Shown: positions 17,000 to 26,605, counted from the first letter of the stretch. The stretch is 52,883 bases of DNA from Nocardia sp. NRRL S-836 (GCF_001279525.1 NZ_LGDY01000129.1:1-52883), one strand, 5' to 3'. The notes: generated by a model not told the origin, from the letters alone. Numbers and translations are program-made.

Positions 17000-19900
17000 T
17001 CAGCGGCGGCTGTGGGCTGCGGCGCGCACGGTCTCCGGGTCCACCGCCCGGTTGGCGTAGGCGGTGCGCATCAGCTCCTCCATGTCGGTCAGCACCGGCT
17101 GCCTGGGGTTGGCCGGTGCGCACTGGTCGTCGAACGCGTTGAGGGCCTGCTGCGGCAGTGAGTCCATGAACGGCGCCGCGGGCACCCCGGCCTCGGCGAA
17201 CGAGGCGGGCAGCCCCACGGCCGCGCGCAGCCGTTCGATCGCGGCGGCGTAGGAGCTCACCCCCTCCTCAGGCGTTGCGGCGGGCAGCCCGAGGGTGCGG
17301 GCGATGTGCTGGAACCGTTGCGGTGCCTGGTAGTTCTCGTACTTGGGCCAGCCGGTGAGCTTCGACGGGGGCTGGCCGTTGTAGCGGATCACGTGTGGCA
17401 GCAGCAGTGCGTTGGTCCGGCCGTGTGCCAGGCCGAACGTCGCACCGAGCGTGTGCGACATGGCGTGCACGATGCCCAGGAACGCACTGCCGAACGCCAT
17501 GCCGGCGATCGTGGCCGCGTTGTGCATCGCCTCCTGCGCCTTCTCCGCTCCGAGCAGCACGGAGTCCTCAAGGTTCTCGAAGATCAGCTTGATCGCCTGC
17601 AGGCACAGCCCGTCGGTGAAGTCGTTGCTGTAGACCGAGACGTACGCCTCGGTGGCGTGCGTGAGCGCGTCGAACCCGGAGTCCGCGGCCAGCTCCGCCG
17701 GAAGCGAACGCACGAGCACCGGGTCGACGATGGCCACGCTCGGGGTCAGCGCGTAGTCCGCCAGCGGGTACTTGCGGCCCGTCTCCCGGTCGGTGACCAC
17801 CGCGAACGGGGTGACCTCCGACCCGCTGCCCGAGGTCGTCGGCACGCACACGAGCTTGGCGCGCTCCGGTTCGGGGAAGCGGTAGAGGCGCTTGCGGATG
17901 TCGGCGAACCGCCCCCGCGCCTCCGCGAAGTCGACCTCGGGGTGCTCATACCACAGCCACATGAGCTTTCCGGCGTCCAAAGAGGACCCACCACCGATGG
18001 CGATGATGGTGTCCGGCTGGAACTCGCGCATCATCTCCGCACCGCGCTGCACGGTCTGCAACGACGGTTCGGGCTCGACGAAGTCGATCAGCTGCACCGC
18101 CACCGGCTCGGAGCGGCCGGCCAGCACGGACCGCACCTTGTCCGCGTAGCCGAGCTTGGCCACCGTGCGACCGGTCACGATGCTCACCCGGTGCACCCCG
18201 GCCATCTCACCGAGGTAGCGGATCGAGTTCGGCTCGAAGTAGATCTTGGGCGGCACCTTGAACCACTGGATGTTGTTGTTGCGGCGGGCGATGCGCCGGA
18301 TGTTGAGCAGGTTCGCCGCGGTCACGTTGCCGGAGACCGAGTTGCCGCCGTAGCTGCCGCAGCCGAGGGTCATCGAGGGGAGGAAGGCGTTGTAGAGGTC
18401 ACCGATGCCGCCCTGCGCGGCCGGTGAGTTCCACACCACCCGCACGGCCTTGACACCCTTGCCGAAGTCCTCGGCCAGCCGTTCGTCGGCGGTGTGCACG
18501 ACCGCGGTGTGGCCCTTGCCGTGGAACTCGACGACCTCCGCGGCCCGCCGGACGCCCTCCTCGGCGTCGGCCACCCGCAGCACCGCCACGACCGGGCACG
18601 GCTTCTCCCTGGTCAGCGGCTCGTCCGGGCCGATGCCGCCGACCTCGGCGAGCAGGAGCGTGGTGTGCTCGGGGACGCTGAACCCGGCGCGGCCGGCGAT
18701 CCAGTGCGCCGAACGGCCGGAGGCGGCCGGGTTGACGCCCACCTTGCCGTCCCTGCGCGCGTCCGGGCCGAACAGGAAGTCCTCCAGCGCGCGCTTCTCC
18801 TGCGCGGAGAGCACGTACGCGTGTCGTGCGCGCAGGTTGCACATGGCCTGGTCGTACACCTGGGTGTCGATGAGCAGGGTCTGCTCGGCGGCGCACGTCA
18901 TGCCGTTGTCGAAGCTCTTGGACAGCACGATGTCGTGCGCTGCGCGGGCCAGGTCGGCGTCGGCGGCGATGAACGCGGGCACGTTGCCCGCTCCCACGCC
19001 GATCGCCGGCTTGCCGGCCGAGTGCGCGGCACGCACGACGTCGTTGCCGCCGGTCGCCAGCACGAGCGAGACGCCGTCGTGGTTCATCAACGCCTGCGTG
19101 ATCGCGCGCTTGGGCGTCTCCACCCACTGCACGCAGTGCGCGGGCGCACCGGCCGCGACGGCGGCGTCGCGCACGATCCGGGCCGCCTCGGCACCGCAGC
19201 GCGGAGCGAGGTGGTGGAAGGCGAAGATGATGGGATTCCTGGTCTTGAGCGCGATCAGCGCCTTGAACACGACGGTCGAGGTCGGGTTGGTCACGGGCGT
19301 GATCGCGCACACCACGCCGACGGGTTCGGCGATCTCGACCAGGCCGGTGAGCTCGTCGCGGCGGATCTCGCCGACGGTGCGCAGGCCGGTCATGCTGTTG
19401 GTGACGTGCTCCGCGGCGAAGAGGTTCTTCACCGCCTTGTCCTCGACGACCCCGCGCTCCGTCTCGGCGACCGCCATCACGGCGAGGTCCAGGTGGCTCG
19501 CGGCGGCGGCACGCGCGGCCTTCGCCACGATGTGGTCGATCTGCTCCTGCCCGAGCGCGTGGAACGCGTCCAGCGCCTCTCGCGCACCGCGGACCAGACC
19601 GTCCACGAGGGGTGCCACGTCCTCCGGCTGACCGGTGGCGGGCGCCGACGGACGGTGGACGACCGGGCCGAGGGAGGCGGCGAGATCACCGACGGTGCGG
19701 TGCTCGTAGAACACCTCCAGCTCCAGGGCACCGAAGTGCGCCTGCAACGCGACCGCTGCCTCGACCAGCGCGAGCGACGAGGCACCGAGACCGGCCAGCG
19801 CGCTGTCCGCCGTCAACGACCCCTGCGGCAGCGCGAGCACGTCGGTCAGCGCGTCGACAACGATGTCAAGAGCGTCGCGCTGACCGGCACCCGCGGTCTC

Positions 19901-22900
19901 GCCGGGTTCGCGTGCGCCGGCCGCGTTCTCGGCCAGCGCCACGAGCGTGCTCAGGCGCGGCCCCGCGTCGACCACCGCGGCAGCGGGAGCCGCCGGGGCG
20001 TCGTCCGTCGCGATGGCCGACTCCGGGTCGAAGCGGACGTCGGCGGCCTGTTCCGCCGTCAGCAGGTAGTCCGTGCCCTCGGCGGATGGTGTTGCGTCGG
20101 CGACGCTGTCGAGGAAGCGCCGGGCGGGTTCGTTCTTGGCCGTGGGCACGTAGGGCAGGCGGATCTTCGTGGACGTGTCCGATCCGAGCGCGGCCAGGAC
20201 CTGGTGCTCCACGCCCCTGCCGAGCACCCGGCAGCTGAGCAGGAACGTGTCGACGACCAGCTCGTCGGCGTCCTGCCTGCTGATCACCGCGCCCACCACG
20301 CCGTGGTCACCGAAGCGGTCGGTCGCGCGCACCACCCGGCAGCGCATGCCCGGTTCCGCCAGCAGGGCGCGCAGCTCGTTCTCCTGTCGGCGCACGGTGC
20401 TGAAGTTGAACTGGTTGGTGCGCTGGGTCATTTGAGCGACACGGCGCAGGTCCGCCTCCGTGGCGGGCGTGCTGGTCACGACCAGGTCCAGGCCCGCGAT
20501 GAAGTCGGCGAAGGTCAGCGAGGACCGGCGGAGCTCACCGCGGTCCCGGTTGGCGTCGTAGGCGGCCGCGCGGCCGCGGTCCTCCTCCGTCACCACCAGG
20601 CGGTCGAACGCCCACACGCGGTCCAGGAACGGCTTGATGGCCTCCTGGTCGGCGGGCACGGTGAGCGCCAGCACGCCGGGGCACGCGGCACGGACCTGAG
20701 CGACCTCCACCGGGTTGTCATCGAGGAAGACGAAGCTGTCGAGGCCGAGGTTCAGCTCCGCGGCCAGCCGCGTCAGGCCGATCGGCTTGGGGTCCCACCC
20801 GATCGCCTGCGCCGCAACGTGTTCGGACCGCAACGGGAACTCCGAGCGGACGCGGAAGACCTCGGCCACCGTCTCCGGGTCGTTCTTGCTCGCGAGGGCC
20901 AGCAGCACACCCTGCTCGCGCAGCGCGACGGCCCACTCCTGCACGTGGCGGTGACCGTCGGTCAGCCGGACCCCCGCGGGACCGTCCTCGCCGGCCACGC
21001 CCGCCCACAGCGTGTTGTCGCAGTCGAGGACGAGCACCTTGAACGGCCGGGCGAGCAGCGCGTGCACCGAGCGGGCGATCCCCGTGGCCAGGGCGTCGTA
21101 GCCCGCCGGCGTGTAGGCGAGGTGCGCCATGCGGTAGCGCACCTCGTCGTGCACGTCGCCGGGATCGGTGCCACCGTGCCAGTTCTCGGCACCGAGCAGG
21201 TGCACGCCCGAGGTGTCGCGCAGTTCGTCGAAGAGCCTGTGCTGGCGCGGATCCACGCCGGCGGCCGACGGGCTGGGGCAGATGCGCAGCAGCAGCGGGA
21301 CGCGTGACCGAGCGGCGAACGACCGCACGGCCGCGGCGAGCTCGCGCAGGTTGCGGTCGGTCTCCTGCGCCGGCCAGTCGTCGAAGCGCACCAGCACCAC
21401 CGCGCACCCGGACCGCACGGACCCGAGGGTGCTCGCGGGGTCGAGCAGCTCCTGGAACACCTGGCCGAACGGCGCGAACACCGGGCGCAGGCCGAAACCG
21501 AGGTCGCGGCACCACGCGGTGAGTGGTTCCGCCAGCGGGTCGGTGGTGAAGGTCGCGGCGATGGCGAGCACGGCGCCGTCCGCCGCTGCTTCGGGATTCG
21601 CCGCCGGCACCTCGGGTGCGAACGTCTCCAGCACCTCGACCTGACCGGCGCTCACCCGGCCGAGCCCGGCCACCGCGGCCGCGGCGACGCCCTCGACGGC
21701 GAGCCCGTCGACGACCCCGCGCACCGTCGGTGAGAACCCGGTGTCCATCCTCGGCGGCCGCAGGACGAGCCCGCCCAGGCCGGGGTGCTCGGTGACCGTC
21801 GCGTGCAGCAGCTCCTCGCAACGCCGCTTCGCGTCCACGTAGTGCTGCCACGTCGGCGCGGCGCCGGAGACCACGTCACTGGACACGAGCACGACCCGGC
21901 CACCGGCCGCCGACAGCGGCTCGGCCAGGGCGGACAGCGGTGCGGACACCGCGCCGACGGCCGAGGTCACGTACTCGGCGGCGCGATCGGCGGTGTCCGG
22001 GCCCGGCAGCAGCGGCTGGAAGCTCGGGAACGCGTTGAGCACCAGGAGGTCCAGCCTGCCCTCCCGCGCGAGCACCTGTTCGCGCAGCAGCGCGCACCCG
22101 GCGGGATCGGCCGCGTCGGAACGCACGGCGTGCACGCGCTCGGCAGCCGTTCCGAGCCCGGCCAGCAGCTCCGGCGGGAAGCCGGGGTCCCGGCGGTGGG
22201 TGACGTACACGTGCGCACCGTGCAGGGCCAGGGCGGCGGCGAACGCGGCACCGAAGCCGCGGCTGCCACCGGTGAGCACGGCGACCTTGCCCGCCAGGTC
22301 GACGTCCTGACCGGCGAGGGCGGCGGCCAGGACGTGCGCGTCCGGTTCGGCCGGGACGGCCCTCGCGACGACGGCCAGCTCGACGCGCCCGAGACCGGGC
22401 AGGGCGCCGCTGAACCGCACCATGTCGCGGCGCTCGTCCACGGCCGTGACCAGGATCGAGCCGTCGCCGGTCGCGGCCGGGTCGAGCTCGACGGTCAGGG
22501 AGGAGATGAGCGACTGCCGGCCGGGAACCTCCATGCCCGCCAGGTAGCTCGCCCAGCCGAGCAGCCGTGCGACCTCTTCCCGCACACCGCTGCCGATGCG
22601 GCCGAGCAGGTCCGCGAAGTCGCCGGGGTCGCTGCGGTAGGAGACCGGGAGGCGCTGTCCCGCGTGGAGCTCGGCCGGCCTGCGGTCAGCGGCCTGCCGC
22701 CTGCGTTCTCCCGACCCCACGCGCACCGCGCCGACCTCGGCGCCGCCGGTGTCACCCAGCTCGACGTCGACGGTCGTGACCGGCTGCCCGCCGTCCGACA
22801 GTTCGAGGCGGACACCGCCGTTCCCGGCGCGTCCCACGTCCAGTGAGCAGGACTGCGCCGAGTAGACCGCGGCGTGGAAACGCGCCCGGACCCGCCGCAC

Positions 22901-23095
22901 CGCCGCGGCGTCTTCCGCGGACAGGGCCGCCAACGCGTGGAGGACGGTGAGCGCGCCCTGCACCACCTCCGCGCCGAATCCGCTCCTGGACGCGTAGTCC
23001 GCGTCCAGGTGCAACGGGTTGAGATCGCCGCTCGATTCAGCGAATCGGCCGAGATCGCGTGGATCGACGTGTACTGCGTGCACCGAGAACTCCAT
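17000..23095 (-). CDS. Megasynthase: MaoC-like dehydratase - ketoreductase - FkbH - ACP - AdhE
   Basis: One frame of about 2,031 residues, numbered from ATG 23095; it stays open to a TTG at 23161. Domains in order: MaoC-type hotdog region 1-250 (Asp24, His29 in GDLNPLH); short-chain reductase 268-480 (GGSRGFG, Tyr419, Lys423); FkbH domain about 560-1010 (HAD motif DCDNTLW 691-697, acyl-transfer Cys955 in SCRVLGR); ACP about 1075-1145 (Ser1107 in LGASSL); and a near-complete AdhE, 1160-2031. AdhE includes the aldehyde-dehydrogenase Cys1401 (FDNGMTC) and an iron alcohol dehydrogenase with Asp1809, His1813, His1881 and His1891. FkbH enzymes load glycerate from 1,3-bisphosphoglycerate onto ACP; AdhE reduces thioesters to aldehyde then alcohol. 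The likely result is reductive release of an ACP-bound C3-derived unit. I know of no described protein with this layout. Confidence 0.9.
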   Translation of the reverse strand: MEFSVHAVHVDPRDLGRFAESSGDLNPLHLDADYASRSGFGAEVVQGALTVLHALAALSAEDAAAVRRVRARFHAAVYSAQSCSLDVGRAGNGGVRLELSDGGQPVTTVDVELGDTGGAEVGAVRVGSGERRRQAADRRPAELHAGQRLPVSYRSDPGDFADLLGRIGSGVREEVARLLGWASYLAGMEVPGRQSLISSLTVELDPAATGDGSILVTAVDERRDMVRFSGALPGLGRVELAVVARAVPAEPDAHVLAAALAGQDVDLAGKVAVLTGGSRGFGAAFAAALALHGAHVYVTHRRDPGFPPELLAGLGTAAERVHAVRSDAADPAGCALLREQVLAREGRLDLLVLNAFPSFQPLLPGPDTADRAAEYVTSAVGAVSAPLSALAEPLSAAGGRVVLVSSDVVSGAAPTWQHYVDAKRRCEELLHATVTEHPGLGGLVLRPPRMDTGFSPTVRGVVDGLAVEGVAAAAVAGLGRVSAGQVEVLETFAPEVPAANPEAAADGAVLAIAATFTTDPLAEPLTAWCRDLGFGLRPVFAPFGQVFQELLDPASTLGSVRSGCAVVLVRFDDWPAQETDRNLRELAAAVRSFAARSRVPLLLRICPSPSAAGVDPRQHRLFDELRDTSGVHLLGAENWHGGTDPGDVHDEVRYRMAHLAYTPAGYDALATGIARSVHALLARPFKVLVLDCDNTLWAGVAGEDGPAGVRLTDGHRHVQEWAVALREQGVLLALASKNDPETVAEVFRVRSEFPLRSEHVAAQAIGWDPKPIGLTRLAAELNLGLDSFVFLDDNPVEVAQVRAACPGVLALTVPADQEAIKPFLDRVWAFDRLVVTEEDRGRAAAYDANRDRGELRRSSLTFADFIAGLDLVVTSTPATEADLRRVAQMTQRTNQFNFSTVRRQENELRALLAEPGMRCRVVRATDRFGDHGVVGAVISRQDADELVVDTFLLSCRVLGRGVEHQVLAALGSDTSTKIRLPYVPTAKNEPARRFLDSVADATPSAEGTDYLLTAEQAADVRFDPESAIATDDAPAAPAAAVVDAGPRLSTLVALAENAAGAREPGETAGAGQRDALDIVVDALTDVLALPQGSLTADSALAGLGASSLALVEAAVALQAHFGALELEVFYEHRTVGDLAASLGPVVHRPSAPATGQPEDVAPLVDGLVRGAREALDAFHALGQEQIDHIVAKAARAAAASHLDLAVMAVAETERGVVEDKAVKNLFAAEHVTNSMTGLRTVGEIRRDELTGLVEIAEPVGVVCAITPVTNPTSTVVFKALIALKTRNPIIFAFHHLAPRCGAEAARIVRDAAVAAGAPAHCVQWVETPKRAITQALMNHDGVSLVLATGGNDVVRAAHSAGKPAIGVGAGNVPAFIAADADLARAAHDIVLSKSFDNGMTCAAEQTLLIDTQVYDQAMCNLRARHAYVLSAQEKRALEDFLFGPDARRDGKVGVNPAASGRSAHWIAGRAGFSVPEHTTLLLAEVGGIGPDEPLTREKPCPVVAVLRVADAEEGVRRAAEVVEFHGKGHTAVVHTADERLAEDFGKGVKAVRVVWNSPAAQGGIGDLYNAFLPSMTLGCGSYGGNSVSGNVTAANLLNIRRIARRNNNIQWFKVPPKIYFEPNSIRYLGEMAGVHRVSIVTGRTVAKLGYADKVRSVLAGRSEPVAVQLIDFVEPEPSLQTVQRGAEMMREFQPDTIIAIGGGSSLDAGKLMWLWYEHPEVDFAEARGRFADIRKRLYRFPEPERAKLVCVPTTSGSGSEVTPFAVVTDRETGRKYPLADYALTPSVAIVDPVLVRSLPAELAADSGFDALTHATEAYVSVYSNDFTDGLCLQAIKLIFENLEDSVLLGAEKAQEAMHNAATIAGMAFGSAFLGIVHAMSHTLGATFGLAHGRTNALLLPHVIRYNGQPPSKLTGWPKYENYQAPQRFQHIARTLGLPAATPEEGVSSYAAAIERLRAAVGLPASFAEAGVPAAPFMDSLPQQALNAFDDQCAPANPRQPVLTDMEELMRTAYANRAVDPETVRAAAHSRR

Positions 23096-23284
23096 TTCGA
23101 CGCGCCCGTGAACGGACAGAGCAGGATTGACGGCCACGCTATTGACGTCGAAGCAGAGCAAGAAGCCCGCGTTCCACCCCTTGGGTCGGCGATGGAATCG
23201 TGGTTACCGGAGATTCAAATGCAATGCGGCTTCACCTCGGTCTTGGTTCGAGTTCTCCCCGCCACCGCGTTATTTCACAACGCA

Positions 23285-23845
23285 TCATTGTGTGAACACC
23301 GCGCCGACTCCGCCCGGCTGCTCCGCCGCCAGGAGGAGGAGCTGGTCGAGGTAGGAGTTCCCGGTGGGTTTCGTCAGCGGCCACCACACGAAGTCGTCGT
23401 GCGTGCTGTCGACCCGCGGCCGGGCGTCGTGCTCGGCGGAGGCGAGGAAGGTGACGTTGACGGTGTGGGTGGGGGAGTCACCGTGCGCCGAGGCCTCGAA
23501 GACGGTGGAGAAGGTGCCCAGCACACCGCGCAGGGTCAGGTTCAGCCCGGACTCCTGCTCGGCCGTGCGCAACGCGGCCTCGGCGAGCTGCTCGCCCTTG
23601 CGCATGCGGCCACCCTGCAGCCACAGCGAACCTGCCTGCGGTTCCTGGCTGCGCCGGGTGAGCAGCGCCTCGCCGCCGCGGACGACGAGCGTGTCGACGC
23701 AGACGACCGGCATCCGTTCCAGGATCTCGCGGTACAGCTGCTCCGGCACCCAGGCGTGGCCCGTCGCACCGGGACCGTCACGCCAGTCGAGCGCGGGTGA
23801 GGTGGGCAACTTGTCCGATCGCACGGGGGTGAGTGGTCCGGGCAT
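23285..23845 (-). CDS. Nudix hydrolase, GDP-mannose mannosyl hydrolase-like
   Basis: The 186-residue protein has a Nudix fold whose box is degenerate: it starts GGRMRKGE but reads RTAEQESG where REUxEExG is expected. That pattern, with LWLQGGRM in front, resembles GDP-mannose mannosyl hydrolases, which cleave GDP-hexoses to GDP plus sugar rather than attacking a pyrophosphate. The ATG at 23843-23845 has GGAG five bases upstream. It is divergent from a GDP-mannose-3,5-epimerase-like gene and upstream of the megasynthase on the same strand (189-bp gap). Hydrolysis of a GDP-sugar made by the epimerase is an attractive inference; an NDP-sugar housekeeping role is the alternative. Confidence 0.75.
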   Translation of the reverse strand: MPGPLTPVRSDKLPTSPALDWRDGPGATGHAWVPEQLYREILERMPVVCVDTLVVRGGEALLTRRSQEPQAGSLWLQGGRMRKGEQLAEAALRTAEQESGLNLTLRGVLGTFSTVFEASAHGDSPTHTVNVTFLASAEHDARPRVDSTHDDFVWWPLTKPTGNSYLDQLLLLAAEQPGGVGAVFTQ

Positions 23846-24220
23846 CGTTCTCCGCCTTCCGATGGTGGTCACGGCCGCGGCCGGGCATCGCATTCGGTCA
23901 GCGGATGGGGAGCTCCGGCTCCTGCCGACGACTGCGACGAAGTCGGCCGCCTTGCGCGCATTCGCGGTGGAAGCTATGGACCGGTTCTGCGCCGGGCCAC
24001 CTCCCGTCCCATTCGCTGGGACGAACTTCGGGCAGGTGGACCTGCCCGGAATTCCGTCCCGAGCACTGGAACGGGTTGTGGATGACCGATAGCGGCTGTC
24101 ACATACTCGCATCCTCCGACCGGCACCGCGGCGTCGCGGACAGTTCTCCCGGTCATCGGTCAAGCCCATCGGCAGCTGTCCGAAAACCCGACTGCCCGAT
24201 CTCACGAATGGAAATCCTTC
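23846..24220. promoter_or_regulatory. Divergent promoter region between Nudix and sugar-operon genes
   Basis: These 375 bp hold no convincing gene and must contain the promoters of the leftward Nudix gene and the rightward sugar operon. GATGACCG (24081-24088) recurs in inverted form as CGGTCATC (24150-24157), 61 bp apart. The second copy is followed at once by another TCGGTCA. These may be regulator half sites, but they are short and far apart. Confidence 0.4.
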
Positions 24221-25252
24221 ATGACCCAGCAGGAATTCTGGCGCGGCAAGCGGGTGCTGGTCACCGGCGGCTGCTCGTTCATCGGATCGCACCTGGTGGA
24301 GCACCTGGTCGGGGCCGGCGCCAGGGTGCGCGTCGCCGACGACCTCAGCTCGGGACGCCTGGAGAACCTCAGCGAGGTTCCGGAGTCCGCCTGGGAGTTC
24401 GTGGAGGGCGATCTCTGCGACCCGCGGCTCGCCGCCGAGGTGATGCGCGGCATCGACGTCGTCTTCCACCTCGCCGCGATCCACGGCGGCAGGGGGTTCA
24501 TCGAGCTGCACCAGGCCGCGTGCTCGCGCAACTTCGTCCTGGACGGCGTGGTCTCGCAGGCGGCGGTCGACGCGGGCGTGGAGAACTTCGTGTTCGCCTC
24601 CTCCGGCTGCGTCTACCCGGTCGACCTGCAGGCCGACGTGACCGAGGAGGTCCGGCTCTCGGAACCGCAGGTGGGCCCGCCCTTCCACGCGGACGGGATC
24701 TACGGCTGGGCCAAGCTGATGACGGAGCAGCGGCTCGCCGCGCTCCACGCCGAGCTAGGGTTCCCGTCGGTGTCGTGCCGCCTGTTCACCGTCTACGGCG
24801 AGCGTTGCCCGGAGAGCCACGCCCTGACCGCGATGGTGGGCCGGGCGTTCATCCAGCAGAAGCCCTTCGAGGTCTGGGGTGACGGAACGCAGATCCGCAA
24901 CTGGACCTACGTCACGGACATCGTGCGCGGCCTGGTCCTCGCCGGGGAACGCGTCCACGACGGCAGCGCGATCAACCTCGGCACCGAGGAGCCGATCCAG
25001 GTCAAGGAAGCCGCCAGGATGATCCTGGAGTTCACCGGCCAGGCCGACACGGAGATCAAGCCGCTGCCGGACAAGCCGACCGGCCCCTACAACCGGGTCG
25101 CGTCCGCGGCCATGGCGTTCGAGCGGCTCGGCTGGACGCCCGAGGTGCCGTTCCACACCGGCCTCAAGAGGCTCACCGAGTGGTACTTCGAGTCGCGTCA
25201 GGCCGAGCGGATGACGACGGACGAGTTCGCCGAGCGCCTGACCACGAGGTAG
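24221..25252 (+). CDS. GDP-mannose 3,5-epimerase-like NAD-dependent epimerase
   Basis: The 343-residue extended short-chain dehydrogenase has an NAD-binding GGCSFIG (16-22) and catalytic Tyr161 and Lys165 (YGWAK). A cysteine stands in SSGCVYP (Cys130), exactly where plant GDP-mannose 3,5-epimerase (GME) has its catalytic Cys in SSACIYP. Other GME-like traits are AAIHGGRGFI (AADMGGMGFI in plants) and WGDGTQIRNWTYVTD. GME makes GDP-L-galactose and GDP-L-gulose; the bleomycin-cluster relative BlmG is reported to make GDP-L-gulose. The loop carrying the second GME base (Lys217) is shorter here and that lysine is not obvious. It is the first gene of a six-gene operon. Confidence 0.82.
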   Translation: MTQQEFWRGKRVLVTGGCSFIGSHLVEHLVGAGARVRVADDLSSGRLENLSEVPESAWEFVEGDLCDPRLAAEVMRGIDVVFHLAAIHGGRGFIELHQAACSRNFVLDGVVSQAAVDAGVENFVFASSGCVYPVDLQADVTEEVRLSEPQVGPPFHADGIYGWAKLMTEQRLAALHAELGFPSVSCRLFTVYGERCPESHALTAMVGRAFIQQKPFEVWGDGTQIRNWTYVTDIVRGLVLAGERVHDGSAINLGTEEPIQVKEAARMILEFTGQADTEIKPLPDKPTGPYNRVASAAMAFERLGWTPEVPFHTGLKRLTEWYFESRQAERMTTDEFAERLTTR

Positions 25253-25254
25253 TG

Positions 25255-26586
25255 ATGACCGACGCACCGCGGTTGACACCAGGCCCGGCGGTCACGACCG
25301 GGGAACACCGGCGCACGGCGTGGTCCAACTGGAGCGGGGCGGTCCGCGGCATCGCGGACCGCCTCCTCGCTCCCGGCACCACGGAAGAACTGCGCGAGAT
25401 CGTGCTCGACGACACCGCACGCGCACGCGGCATCAGCGTGGTGGGGTCGGGGCACTCCTACGCGAACCTCGTCGCGCCGTCCGGCCGGACGCTGATCGAC
25501 CTGCGCGGCCACCGGGGCGTCGTCGCCGTCGACCCGGCGGCCATGACGGTCACGGTGAAGTCGGGCACGACGATGCGCGAGCTGAACCGGGAGCTCGCCG
25601 CCGCGGGCTTCGCGCTGCCGAACCAGAGCGCGATCGACGAGCAGACCGTCGCCGGTCTCGTGGCCACCGCCACGCACGGGAGCAGCCCGAGGCAGGGCAC
25701 GCTCTCCAGCCACGTCGTGGCGGCGCGGATCCTGACCGCGGACGGCCAGGTGCGCACGGTCACGCAGGACGACCCGGAGCTCGACGGCGTCCGCGTGCAC
25801 CTGGGGTGCCTGGGTGTGGTGCTGGACCTCACCTTCACCATCGTGCCCGGCCACCGGCTGCGCAAGGTCGTCCACCGCCGGTCGTTGCCGGACGTGCTGG
25901 CCGGTCTCGACGAGTTCCGGGAGGTCCACTTCGGTGGCTTCTGGTGGTACCCGCACACCTCCCAGGCCATCGTCTGGAAGGCCGCGCCGACGAACGAGCC
26001 ACCCACCCCGGCGCCGGGACCGCCCGGTGCCCTGCTTTCGGCGCTGTGCAACAACTCCTGGTCGCCGCGCGTGGCGGGCGCCGCGCACCACGCGGCCGCC
26101 TGGGCAGCCGGCCGGGGCGGTGCGCAGGTCATGCGTTGCGACGACGCTCTGCTGCACCACCTCCCACCGCCCGTGCAGGGCACCGAGTACAGCGTCCCGT
26201 TCGACCGGGCGGCCGACGCGATCCGCGCCCTGGCCAAGGAGGTGCGCCGAGGCGGGTTGCGCGTCTGCGCGCCGGTGGACATCCGCTTCACCGCCGCGGA
26301 CACCGCCTGGCTCAGCCCGAGCAGGCAGGACATCACCTGCCACATCGGCGTGACGCACCCCGTGACAGCACGGGATCCCGAGGCGTGGATCGCGCCGCTT
26401 CGCGCCGTGGACTCGGTGCTGTGGGAGTTCGAAGGCCGCCCGCACTGGGCCAAGGTCCACCACAGGACGGGCCAGGAGCTGGCCGCGCGCTACCCCGAGT
26501 GGGACCGCTTCCAGGACCTGCGCAGGGCCTGGGACCCCGACGGTGTCTTCCTCGGAAGTCATCTCCGAGAACTCTTCGAGCGCTGA
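25255..26586 (+). CDS. FAD-linked aldonolactone oxidase (L-gulonolactone / D-arabinonolactone oxidase family)
   Basis: The 443-residue vanillyl-alcohol-oxidase-fold flavoprotein has the FAD segment GSGHSY, with His67 at the position used for covalent flavin attachment in gulonolactone oxidases. It also has the THG segment of the PCMH domain and the C-terminal HWAK plus DPDGVFLGSHLRELF signature of the ALO family. These enzymes oxidise 1,4-aldonolactones to 2-keto (enediol) lactones such as ascorbate. The ATG lies two bases after the epimerase stop, with GAGG upstream, so the genes are coupled. With the epimerase and the aldose dehydrogenase it suggests synthesis of an ascorbate-like lactone. 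Closely related alditol oxidases are an alternative. Confidence 0.87.
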   Translation: MTDAPRLTPGPAVTTGEHRRTAWSNWSGAVRGIADRLLAPGTTEELREIVLDDTARARGISVVGSGHSYANLVAPSGRTLIDLRGHRGVVAVDPAAMTVTVKSGTTMRELNRELAAAGFALPNQSAIDEQTVAGLVATATHGSSPRQGTLSSHVVAARILTADGQVRTVTQDDPELDGVRVHLGCLGVVLDLTFTIVPGHRLRKVVHRRSLPDVLAGLDEFREVHFGGFWWYPHTSQAIVWKAAPTNEPPTPAPGPPGALLSALCNNSWSPRVAGAAHHAAAWAAGRGGAQVMRCDDALLHHLPPPVQGTEYSVPFDRAADAIRALAKEVRRGGLRVCAPVDIRFTAADTAWLSPSRQDITCHIGVTHPVTARDPEAWIAPLRAVDSVLWEFEGRPHWAKVHHRTGQELAARYPEWDRFQDLRRAWDPDGVFLGSHLRELFER

Positions 26587-26605
26587 CCCCGAGAGGCGAA
26601 AGCTC

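Noticed and set aside
18494..21307. 937-codon open frame antisense to the megasynthase, and similar long antisense frames at 1261-3861, 8020-10455 and 34525-37776
   Set aside because: They have no domain motifs, are rich in Arg, Gly, His and Pro, and mirror real genes on the other strand. High GC content produces such frames.
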